Shown here: piece after piece, positions 1 through 10,299 of the stretch
Position numbering within the stretch: position 1 is the first letter of the stretch
How the letters are laid out: the number at the start of each line of letters is the position of its first letter
Origin: Oscheius sp. JU75
Taxonomy: Eukaryota; Nematoda; Chromadorea; Rhabditida; Rhabditidae
NCBI GenBank assembly: GCA_037178855.1
Contig: JASJZC010000002.1
Coordinates: 806,001 to 870,000 of the forward strand
Direction of reading: 5' to 3'
Length of the DNA stretch: 64,000 bases
Made by a program: the position numbers and the translations under genes
Notes under the pieces: model-generated
Databases searched by the model: none
Seen by the model: the letters and a program-made list of their open reading frames with translations, nothing else
What the model was told of the DNA's origin: nothing

Positions 1-1776
1 AAAATCTCATGCGCCTTAGGCCCGGAAAAAGATGGGCCGCGCCGCGGGGAAACCATTTTGCGCAATAGAAATCAGTCAGTTCAGGTCAAGGTTGCATTTT
101 TTTTTCATTTTATGATGTTCTACAAAGCTGTAGCATTTTTTTTCTGCTCTTCAACTTTTCAAAACATTCTAAAGCTAAAAAATAAAACCTTGACCCGTAA
201 GACGTATTGCAAGGCGTAATCGGCTCGGCCCGTCCGGGCCACCCGGTCCATGCCATTCTATAACCTGGCATAGGACATTGTTTAATTGATCTTACGGATA
301 AGTTGTTCTGAGAGTCATAGAGCAAAAGTTTTAAAAGTAACTGTTCCCTTAACCAATCTGTATCGCACAGATCCAGGTTTTCGATGCTCTACTAAATAGC
401 ATTACAGAGAAAAACTTGTAGTCGTCGGATTGAGCATTGAGTATAGGACGCAAAAAGTTATAGCAAAATCGGAAGTGACCAGTATGTAGACTGCGATTGC
501 ATTCTAAGCTTCATGCCCCCCGTTCCCACCTTCTCTCCTAAACACTCACTAAGCTTTTCGGCTCTTTGATTGCCTCCCCGTCCCCCCTAATGTTTCCCTT
601 CCGTTCACTTCGTTTTTCTGTCCTTCAAAAATCTGCCGAATGACGTCCTTACCTCTTCCGGCCCTTAGTGGCCCGCCTTTTCCTGACGCCCGTAATTAGA
701 ATCTACACGCCGTAGAGAGAGAGTTCCTTGGGGAATTTCTTCTCCCTCGATTCATGACACTTTGTTCAATTGAAACACAAGCACAGCTGCGGCAGGAAAC
801 ACTAATGGAACGCGAGGGAAATGTGATACGGATGGAGGAGAAGAAGAGTCTCGAAAATTTCGCTGGTCTTTGAAAATATGGGGGTTGACCGAAAAGTGCC
901 GCAAAATCTACCAGATTTATTCTTCTGACAGCCACTAACTCAACAGTTAGACAGCTCAAAGAGCCACTGACTCCATAGTTAGACAGTTCACTCTTTTTCA
1001 AAGTTTTAAAGCGTCAATAGGTAGTTTTCTAACTTTTTCCCTTTAGAAAATTTTCTCCACTCTTTTAGCGACCCTCCGACCCCAATCAAAGATCTGACGT
1101 CTTAGCTTGCAATCTTAACGAAGGTGGGAGCGACTAGAGATGAAAGAGTAGGCGTCTCCCCTAGCTTGCCTACCTCTCTCCCGGTTCTCCCAAAACCCAT
1201 AAAACCACTATCTGGGCACATTAAGAGCAAGAGCCATCAATTGGAAATGACTTTTATAATGTACTGGACACCTAACGATCATGCTTGACTCTGCTTCTTA
1301 CGCAAGAGATGTCAGTTATGAGTACCTTCGCTGTAAAGTTTCACTGACGGACACTGGAAAGAGGAAACAACTGGGAGGTCAGGCCGTCTCTCTATTTCTG
1401 TCTCTGACGTCTTTCTGTCTCTATATCTCTCTGTCTCGCTTTTAGGCCCCCCTTCAAGGATAAACGAAACTTTGCAGACTCAATAAACTTGCCCTCACCT
1501 CGTTATTAACAGCTGCAGGAGGGGCGGCAGTGGCGGCGTCGGCCATCGTTATGTCTTCGAAAGGGCGGTGCTTCGGGAGAAGGCGAAGATCTTCACACAC
1601 ACTCTCTTTCGAATTTTTCCACTAGAGACAGAAGGAGAGAGAGAGGAAAGGACGGAATAAGAGGAAGGACCGCCCACTTTCAGTTCAGACCTGAGGCTAT
1701 TTTCAACAGTGAAAGGATTCAAAAGACACTTTGAGCTAATCTCTTTATGCAAATGATCACTCGCTGAGAATACCGA
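1..1776. other. Gene-poor stretch with one hairpin repeat
   Basis: No coding exon could be supported here: the open frames are short, lack family resemblance and overlap low-complexity sequence. The stretch holds one copy of the dispersed palindrome (about 114-168) and a TCTCTGTC-rich tract near 1380-1445. It lies downstream of the minus-strand receptor gene that ends at 1777. Confidence 0.5.
114..168. repeat. Dispersed palindrome, copy A
   Basis: GATGTTCTACAAAGCTGTAG followed after an AT-rich loop by the imperfect inverse CTTCAACTTTTCAAAACATT. Same family as the copies at 12.84, 21.30, 31.03, 32.26, 48.96, 49.12 and 49.29 kb. Confidence 0.65.
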
Positions 1777-4170
1777 TCATCTTGAAATTCGAAATGATGC
1801 TGTCCTGGCTTTCTCTGAAAGCTGATTAGTCTTGGAGAGTACGCTCGACGGAACCCACTTGTTCATAATCGTCCGCACGCGGGCCTCCGAGCTTCTTCGC
1901 TGAAGTTTCCGCCAAATGAACAGATTCAGACGACAGTCTTCTCGGAGGAGAGGCTGCATGACCACGTGGGAGAGAGGGAAAATCATAACATGGGCAGCGT
2001 AGAGGACAAACGTCAGAGGGACATAGAGATCTGGAAAGGGCTTCTTGATTGGGTGGCAGGTGAGATTGAATCAGAGAGACCTTAGTTCATAGTTTTACAC
2101 ATCTAATTGTTCTGTCTCTTAGACAATGCAGGTTGCTAAGGAACACATTAGGCATTCTCTTTCAACAGAGAGACAAAGAGACGGAAAGACAGACAAATAG
2201 CTAGAGAGACAGAGAAACAGAGAAGAACCCACAGTCGGCAAAGAAGTAGACCAAAATCTCCATCCCAGAGAAGAGGCTCAAGAAGAAAGTCAACGGCAGC
2301 AAACAGTTTCTCATGGCCGCCCTCTCGAGTTCAAGCTTCTTGCCCCGTACAACAGCCACCAAGCCGTGGCTTAGCCTCTGCTTCTTGGCTATACGTGAGA
2401 TCATCAGCAATAAGATGATAATCATCTGAAATGCCGATGATGAGTTGATGTCACTTCCTTACCGGGATTGGAGTGATCGAGAGGACAATGAGCTGAAGAA
2501 TGAAGGCAGGGTGAGGGATTAGTATGTCTGGGTCAACGCTACCAATAAGGAGGGTGAAGATACCGGTTGAGATCATGGTGAGGGAGATCTGAAAAGGTAG
2601 TGAGTGGGACAGACAGAGAGAAAGAGAGAGAGAGAGACAAGTATTTTCACTAGACTTACCACTCCGACTCTGATGAAAATCAGCAGTTTTCCAACCCTGT
2701 CCTCTCTGATCTTCTCGTTTTGGTTATAGATGACTCTCTCCATACAGCACCAGACCAACGAGGCTCGACATGCATCCCTGATAGCTATGAACATAATGGT
2801 CGGTAGAGGAACAATAGGCCATGTTAAGGAGCGGAAGAACCAGGTTACTGAAAAATTTGGGTAGCTGCTTGAAATGTCTTTTCGGAAGAAACTCGTAGAT
2901 TCGCTTACGGCCACATCTCGTCCGATCCTGACAATGAGAGGTCTTGTCAAGTTTTGTTAACCTGAGATCCCCTAGTTTGCTCGACAGTCGCCTTCAAAGA
3001 TGGTCGCCTTCTACACTTCCCCCATGGTCAGAGTATTTTTCTTTTTCGACAGTAGCTTCCACTTTGACAGTAGACACAGACAGTCTGATATTGCGAACAG
3101 TAGCGCCACACTCTTCCTCGTGTTTTGTCAAGGAAACGCGCCTCCTTATGGCTGCGGTTATGGCTGCCTGTCTCTCGATCAATCTACTGTTCAGGTGCTC
3201 ATCGCCAAGTGCCACAATTCCATTTCCCAAGGACTCTCTACTCTTCACTGTGTTACATGTGTTTCAAGGCTGCAGGCGTTAGAGCCCTTATACACACACT
3301 TCGTTCTGTTTTCACAGCTCTAGCCTCGTGCTAGATCCTTGAGATTCTGTTAAAAGAGCTGCCTACTATGTCCCTCTATCCCCCCGTTCCCCCTGTTCTC
3401 CTGTCCTTTTGTCCTCTTTTTCTGTTTCTGTGTCTCTTGTCTCCTCTCCTCTGTCCCCTGTCCCCTCTTCCTCTGTCCCCTTTCTGTGTCTCTGTTTCTC
3501 TGTCCCCTGTCTCTCTTACCTGAAGTGACCACCACAAACACTCCCAACGCGATGCGTATGTAGGAGAAGAATCTTATCGTCCTTCTGTGCGAAGTTGTCA
3601 AAAGAGTTGACTTGAAGAGTGTCCGAGCCAGAACCAGATTCAGATAGATTCCGATGGCCGAAAAAATGATGGAAGTGCCAGTACATGTCAGCTCCACAAA
3701 GAAGGGAGCCGTGGCATTTTCCTGAAAAAGGATCCGTTCAAACTTCACAGCTCTTTGTACTTTTGCGGAGCTGTACAACATCTGCTTGGTCAAATTATTT
3801 CCTTATTTTCCTAGAACTCGGATCGGAATGTACTCTGATCCCGTTACTTTAACTCTTGAACACGCGTTACTATAGTAACCTTTCAAAGAGAGACACGTAG
3901 AGAAAGAGAGAGACAGAGAGAAACACAGAGTTAACTCACTGGTTCAGTCAGATTAGAGGAGCTGTTCGGAGGTGACAATAGCTGTATTATCTCGTCAGTG
4001 AAGAAGGCCATGATGCTGAAAACATCATAATTCTGAGGAAGTGAATGGGAAAAGGCTGTGAGAACGTGGGAAGCCAATTGGCTTCGAGTAGACTGATTGG
4101 TCTCTTGGACAAACGTGTCAACACATCTGGCGCATTCAGCTGTGATCAAATTCTTTTCTCGAGACTGAAG
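1777..4170 (-). CDS. Putative seven-transmembrane (serpentine) receptor
   Basis: Multi-exon minus-strand gene for a polytopic membrane protein. Readable exons, from 5' to 3' of the gene, are: about 4162-3937, an N-terminal region with several NxS/T sites and a few cysteines; about 3746-3520, a hydrophobic segment with the run IGIYLNLVLARTLF; about 2850-2659, a helix followed by the sequence CCMERVIYNQNEK; about 2590-2465, two hydrophobic stretches; about 2424-2233, containing the charged loop KKQRLSHG and another helix; and 2030-1777, a last helix with a basic tail. The hydrophobic segments, a cysteine-ER motif after the third helix and the basic tail resemble nematode serpentine chemoreceptors of the Sre/Srab type, but I could not align it to a named family. 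Likely a plasma-membrane G-protein-coupled receptor. The first exon and start codon were not found. The intron between 2850 and 3520 contains a 5S rRNA remnant. Another polytopic protein family cannot be excluded. Confidence 0.55.
2887..2935 (+). pseudogene. 5S rRNA gene remnant
   Basis: The plus strand reads GCTTACGGCCACA, exactly the first 13 bases of the 5S genes in this window, then jumps to TCTCGTCCGATC, which resembles the internal CATCCCGTCCGATC of 5S. About 20 bases are missing between them. The bases upstream, ending CGTAGATT, also resemble the flank shared by the 5S copies at 30.8 and 32.0 kb. It lies inside a probable intron of the receptor gene on the opposite strand. Confidence 0.55.
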
Positions 4171-4249
4171 AGGAGAATACAAAAGTCGGATACGATTGTA
4201 AAAGAGCTGAGTAAGTAATGGAAAGAGTCATACTGACAACAAAGTGTAA

Positions 4250-7200
4250 ATACAGACACAGAGACAGAGACTGTTCTGTGGGAAAACTGTTCCGACTATT
4301 GACCGAACTAACGGTCGTTTGACTTCTAGTGAGGATAGAAGGTGGTAGGTCAACCTACAAATAGAGGGTGGTCAAGTCACAACCATTCTAGAATTTCTGG
4401 CGTAGGTCAAGTGAGGTGAAATAGAGAGTCGTACCAGAGAAGCGTCTCAGTGAAAGAATGGGAAATAGTCAAGTGACAGTTTCTGTGAAGCCAAGTGAAT
4501 TTACCAAGTGTCTGTTCATACTTCCCATTTTCAAGGAATAACATATAGTCAAGTGGCAATTGACAAACCAACTAGTAATGGACTGTTCAAGTTTTCTCCC
4601 TATTCGAAGAGCATTATATAGCTTCAAAATGTGTCACATAATTGTATTACTGTACCCCTTGTAATTGTCCAGTAATTGAGAAACGCAGAATTGGTGAGTA
4701 TGCTCGGGCTCGAGCCAAAGGCGCAAAGCTGGTGCAAAGCTTTTCTCGAAATCTACCTTATACACCCTTGGCGTCATTTTCGTCCAAGGTAGATACGGTC
4801 CAAGTAAATCCCCAGCAAAAACGACGCCAGTGGTGCTATCAGTAGATTTTGGGACAAAAACTCTCACTCGTCGACTCATCCCGAAATCGAGTTGAGTCGA
4901 GCTGTTTTTCTCGAATTTGAGTGGCGTCATTTTCGCCGTAGGGTCCATGGATGCATGGCTACCTTAGGCAAAAATGACGCCAAGGGTGTATGAGTTAGTT
5001 TTCGTGAAAAACGCTGCACGAAGTTTACGCCATCAAGCTGGGTGCCCAAGTATGCTGGTGAGTCGGGCCGTTTCTCTATCAAGAAAGGTCAGCAGACCGG
5101 AAAGGATCAAGAAAAAGATAAAAAAAAGCTACTAGGGGAGCTTTGTATCAATGTCTGGAGACAGAGACAGTTCAAATAGGATCAAAGGTACAGAGACTAA
5201 CTGTCTGCTCAAGATGGTCAACTCCCGCACAAACCTCAAAATGTTGGGTATACGTCAAGGAAATGAAGAGACAGTCTTCCAATAAACTAGGTTTGGTTCG
5301 CTGATAGTAAATGAAGAAACTCTAAGCCGATTGACTCTCAAAATGTACACAAAATTGACTTAAGTAGGTTTCGAAACCAGGGATAGTTATCGCTGGCCGT
5401 AGATATCGCAAAAGTGGTTTATCTCAGAGAAAAATGTTTTGGAATAGACGCCTTACTCGAAAATACACCTAATTGTCAAGAAGACAACAAAATTCTCACG
5501 TCGAGCTCTGTTACTCAATCTACTCTCCGAAGAAAAAAAGTCAGAATAACGCTTAGTTATTGCCGCCAAAGCAGATGTCGTGACATTCTATAATCAACTA
5601 GAGAAAAACTCGATAATTTGCACCGAAGGAGAAGGAAATGAGCCGTAATGACAAGCGGAAACAAACAGGATATACCTTCCTCGTGCGGTGGCTTCGAATG
5701 GAGAAACCGTGATTATAAATAGGGAAAAACAAGAAACTGGAGCGTGAAAACAGGACGAGTGACAGAGACAGTCACTTCCTCTGACGCTCAGTAGGATAGT
5801 CACCTCTCCTATTTGGAAGTAAAGAAGGACACCTCTATGCTACAAGCTGAACAATTGAACTGACGAACTTGATTACAAAGTTGGATAAAGTGAATTGACT
5901 TCGGCCAATAAGTTCATGAGTATTGGGTAGTAACGCGGGCACGGGTTTTTACCCCCGGAGGAAAGTACCACGGCTTGTTAGTGCCGGAAAGGTGGGTTTT
6001 CGGGAATGACGATTCTCGATTGATGAACTTTTCTGAGTGAAAAATTGCTTAAACTCGAAGAGAACACGTAGTGGGTTGATACTCAAGTTTATTGCAACTA
6101 AATAAAAAATAAAGTTTGACCCGTAATCAATGCTAGAGCGATGTCGAGTAGGCTTACGTTCTAAGCTGGACAGGCGCCAAATTCGACTCCAAGAACAGCA
6201 AGTTACTACCAATTTACCGAACTCTGTGAGAAGATGAAAGCCTTGGTTGAAATGAAATGGGGGTTGGGGCGGCAACAAGCAACGGTATACGATGTAAACA
6301 AAGGGATACCGGGAAACTGGTGCCTGGACGTTACTGGATTTTCTCTAGCAAGGAAGATATCAAAATCTTCCTCACAGGGCACTGTTTGACTCACAACTTC
6401 CTATACGTCAATACTGTTCCCAGTTGTCGATTACTTGTCCAGCAGAGACTTTCTGACAACTGGGCATAAAAGCTGGTGATGTCTCTGGAGTATCACGACC
6501 GTCCCTTGAGAATCACTTGCTCCCCTCCCAACAGATAGTCAAGTGACTTACGCATAGGTAACATGACTACATGAATACAGAAAACATGCGGAATATTCTG
6601 GACTCAGCATTTTTCAAATCAGTCAACATCTTGCGATACTCATCCCATACCCTAATTGCCCCCTCCCCTTTCCTGTCACCTGTCACGTCTCGAGTAACAA
6701 CTATTTCGGGCTGGAAACAAATATACAACAGAGATACTCAATGTGTACTCCATTATTCTAACACAGTCTCTTTTTCAGCTGCTGATTTATCATAGATAGA
6801 TATCAAAAAGGAGGAGCTGTTTCTGATATGCTACCGTTAATGATAAAAGTTCAAACGGAGGCATGATAGTTTAACCGGTAGTCACAGTTCGTTTTGTGAC
6901 GGGGAGTCAAGCAAAAGTCAGTGACCGGTCATCTAGCTACTGAATGGATCTGATTGGAACAGCATAAAGGAACTAATAGGCTGACGAAACTTCAAACTCC
7001 AAACTCCAAAGCTCTGGTAAACTCTCCTAATCTCCAGTGCCCGAACAATGTTCGACATTTAATTCTAGAGAGTCGAGGAACAGTGTCAATATGGGAAGTA
7101 TTGGTATTAAACATCGAATAATGCAGAAATATACTCGAGATCAAAAACTTTCCCACCGCAAAGTTCAAATTCAAAAAAGCGCACAGTTTACCTGTAAGGG

Positions 7201-7690
7201 AACTGTCCCTTTAACTGAAACGAGCTGCCTGAAAGCCTTTTTTAACCTCTTCATTCTGGAAGTTCAACGTTGCTCTTTTCAAAAGAATTCTTGAATTTGA
7301 AAGTTAATTTGCCGCCTAATTAATTGACAATTATTAAACAAAATTATGTTGTCACTTCTGTTTCGTGGTCTCGGACAAACAAACATATAGTCCACCACAG
7401 AAGCAGATGCTAACGCGCTTTAGATAATAGAGATTTTCGAAGCATTTCCATTAATGAGACTTGAGAATCGAACTGGACCAGTCCATAGAGACAAATCATA
7501 CTCTGGAACCTGAATCCAACTGTTTCGGATGAATTCACTTACTTAATTGACCAGAAGCACCGTTGAGCAGTTGTGTAACTTATTATCCTTGGAATAAGTG
7601 TTTTGAATTGTTCGCTACCAAGAATAAACTGAACGCATAGTTCCTACTTTATCCCCTCCCCATACAGTAGGACATGCACTTACAGAGATC
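4250..7690. other. Long non-coding stretch
   Basis: About 3.4 kb with no supportable gene. Open frames are short, show no motifs and do not join across splice signals. The only structure seen is the foldback element near 4.7-5.07 kb. The unidentified first exon(s) of the receptor gene ending at 1777 may lie at the left edge. Confidence 0.5.
4690..5070. repeat. Foldback (long inverted repeat) element
   Basis: The core ATACACCCTTGGCGTCATTTT at about 4761-4780 is repeated in inverted orientation near 4974-4994. Homology extends outwards on both sides for roughly 70 bases, through AAAGCTTTTCTCG-like and AAAGCTGGTGCA-like sequence. A further pair of GGCGTCATTTTCG / CGACGCC words lies in the centre (about 4813-4940). 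The arrangement is a palindromic, MITE-like element; no transposase and no clear target-site duplication were found. Confidence 0.6.
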
Positions 7691-9726
7691 CTAGTATTAC
7701 ATCATAATCTCTATGAATAATCCCTACATTGGTGAAAGTAGATCTCTAAAGTCTAGCTGTTCTGTCACTGCCGATAAAATACCACAGATTGTATTCAAAA
7801 AATGTCTTAATAATCTCGCAGTCCCTCTTGCACATATTTTTAACTTTTCCCTACGCCTAGGTCAAGTACCCATGATTTGGAAAAAAGCAATAGTTACAGC
7901 TATTCCTAAAACCAGTTCAGCCAATCACGTAAATGACTTTAGACCAATATCTATAACGTCTACTTCCTGTAAGTTAATGGAAAAAATAGTTAAAAGACAC
8001 ATTGACAAATGGGTCAGAGCTAATAATATCATTCCTAGGCAACAGTTTGGGTTTAGGGCCAAGAGTGGCATTGACAATGCGTTGTGCGCTGATATCGCCG
8101 ATTGGCAGTATGAACTGAGTTCTAAAAAGTCAGTAGATGTGGTGTACTTTGATGTTATGAAGGCTTTTGACACAGTAAACCACACTATTCTCCTTGAATT
8201 ATTGAAAACCTATGGAATCAGAGGAAATTTATTCAGTTGGCTAAAATCCTTCTTGACTGATCGCTTGTTTTGTGTTAAATTTAACACTTCCTTTAGTGAT
8301 TGGCTTTCTATAAAATCCGGTGTTCCTCAAGGGAGTGTTATTGGTCCTATTCTATTCAATCTCTATGTAGCAAACATCATACGATTCTCAAACCTACCAC
8401 GTGAGGTAAAGATTACTCAATTTGCGGATGATGTTAAACTTTATATGTCATACGATGAAAAAAGTAGTTTGGAGTATAGCTCCTTACTTCAGAGGTCCAT
8501 AGATAGCATAGTTTTGTTCTTTAGTAAGCTAAAACTGAAAATTGCTGAAAACAAGACTTTCGTTTTGCATCTGGGTTCTAAAAACCTCAAGCATCTGTAT
8601 CATGTAAATGGTTTTCTCATCCAGAGTAGAGATTCTGTACGCGATTTAGGAATACGTTATGACAGTTCGTTATCATTCAGACCCCAGTATGTTCATATGG
8701 TTAAATCTGCTAATATAACTATGTTTAGAATCTTCAGAATATTTCTAACCAATGATCCAAAGTTGCTAACTAAGCTCTTTGTTACTTATGTTAGGTCTAG
8801 ATTAGAATTTGGTTCTTTAATTTGGTGCCCTCATCTGAAAAAAGATATAAACGCAATAGAAAAAGTTCAGAGAGATTTTTCACGAATTCTTTGGCTGAAA
8901 AACCATCATGGTGCGTCATATAGTGATATGCCAAGTTATGATTCTCGCCTATGTAGCTTTAAACTTTGCTCTCTTCAGACTAGAAGACTAGTCAATGACC
9001 TCCTTTTTGCTCGAAAAATACTTTTAGGTGTAAGTCATACTCTATTATCTGATCTGTTCATCTTATGTCCTACAAATGGACGTACATCACAGTTCAAACT
9101 TTTACCTAAAAGGATCTCAGTTAGGTCCACTTCAAAATACAAATATTCCTGTACTTACAGAATATCACGGCTTGTAGAAGAGAATGATATTTCTTTGAGG
9201 ATAGTTTCAGGGCGTGCTGGCTTAGTCCAGTACGCAATTCTCCATTCAGAAGTTTTATCAAGGACTATCAGGGATTAAGAAGACCTTCCTGTGATATCTC
9301 CCCTTCTCAAACCCCCCAACTTAGCATGGTTTACAGGAAATTCTTGGTTAATATATAGTCCCTGTCCCACGTAGAAAGGGTGGAGCGCAGCTCTGAAGGG
9401 TAAATGGTTTACGACCTCTACCTCTGTTCTGGAAGAAGACCAGTATCACGTATGTCGATAAATTCATAGCGCACCTACTACGGCAGGGGGGTAGATTCTC
9501 TGCGATCCAGTTTGGTGTGATTGGAGCTTAGCTCTCACAGCAGAGTTTCTACTAGACGTCCCGGTATGTAGGCACAGCCTCGAGTGTTTCAAACTATATT
9601 ATTCCTGTAAGAAAATTCCTGAAACCCTCTGCTACTCCCCAATTTTTTCCCCATCTTATTGTATATAACCAATGTTTGTTCCATCTGGACAAATGAATAT
9701 TCTAATCTAATCTAATCTAATCTACT
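7690..9726 (+). mobile_element. 5'-truncated non-LTR retrotransposon (LINE)
   Basis: Contains one long reverse-transcriptase ORF (7713-9278), about 430 bases of 3' sequence and a terminal microsatellite of TCTAA units at about 9703-9724. A short tandem tail of this kind, in place of poly(A), is typical of CR1/L2/Jockey-related LINEs. No apurinic endonuclease domain or ORF1 is visible upstream, so the copy looks truncated just before the RT domain. The left boundary is approximate; no target-site duplication could be assigned. Confidence 0.75.
7713..9278 (+). CDS. Reverse transcriptase of a non-LTR retrotransposon
   Basis: A single uninterrupted 521-codon frame. The RT motifs are in order: WKKAIVTAIPK followed by NDFRPIS (about residues 50-75), FGFRAKSGID (about 105-115), the first catalytic aspartate in YFDVMKAFDTVNH, then SGVPQGSVIGPILFNLY, and the catalytic box FADDVKLY where two aspartates are present. 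A C-terminal region with SRLEFGSLIWCPHLKKDI and a cysteine-containing tail follows, as in CR1/Jockey-type elements. It makes cDNA by target-primed reverse transcription. The normal N-terminal endonuclease is missing, so the copy is probably not autonomous although the RT domain is intact. The ATG used is simply the first in frame; the original protein would have started further upstream. Confidence 0.85.
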   Translation: MNNPYIGESRSLKSSCSVTADKIPQIVFKKCLNNLAVPLAHIFNFSLRLGQVPMIWKKAIVTAIPKTSSANHVNDFRPISITSTSCKLMEKIVKRHIDKWVRANNIIPRQQFGFRAKSGIDNALCADIADWQYELSSKKSVDVVYFDVMKAFDTVNHTILLELLKTYGIRGNLFSWLKSFLTDRLFCVKFNTSFSDWLSIKSGVPQGSVIGPILFNLYVANIIRFSNLPREVKITQFADDVKLYMSYDEKSSLEYSSLLQRSIDSIVLFFSKLKLKIAENKTFVLHLGSKNLKHLYHVNGFLIQSRDSVRDLGIRYDSSLSFRPQYVHMVKSANITMFRIFRIFLTNDPKLLTKLFVTYVRSRLEFGSLIWCPHLKKDINAIEKVQRDFSRILWLKNHHGASYSDMPSYDSRLCSFKLCSLQTRRLVNDLLFARKILLGVSHTLLSDLFILCPTNGRTSQFKLLPKRISVRSTSKYKYSCTYRISRLVEENDISLRIVSGRAGLVQYAILHSEVLSRTIRD

Positions 9727-10299
9727 ACTAGAGGCAACAAAAAACTAGTGACCTGACCTTTAAAACGAATCTACTCGCCCTATTAACTAATCTAGGAGGT
9801 ATCAACTATGTAAACTGGGCTCTCTTATTGCACTGGCGCCGTGCAGAAATTGATCTGTTGATAGTCAGACCAGCGCTGACGTCTCCTGATGCCTGATTGA
9901 CTAGTAATGACTCATAATTCTTTTCATTACAATGAAAATTCTGGAGATCTTTGAGGGTTTTAAAAATCAGGATAGAAAGTCTCTGTCTCTCTGTCTTTCC
10001 ATGATTTGAAAAGCCAAAGCGATTATCGTATTTGTCTTCCCTTTACTAGAGTTTTGTCAAAAGTTTCTATAAGGAAGTGCAAGACTGAGCAGATCAAGAG
10101 AAAGCCACTGCCATTAGGTCCGCGCTGCTACTTCTGACAGAGAGATATGGAGACATAGGAACATAGAGAAATAGAGACGGAGCTACAGAGAGTCAGAAAG
10201 ACAGAAAAACGAAAATACAGAGACAGATCCTGAGCTACTGCCAACGACTTATAACTCTCTTCATTACAAAAGTCTATGTATAGAATCTTTTCGGCTCTC
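9727..10299. other. Intergenic, nothing recognised
   Basis: Spacer between the retrotransposon tail and the stop codon of the V-ATPase gene. It holds GAGACAGA-type low-complexity sequence around 10135-10230 and no supportable exon. Confidence 0.5.
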
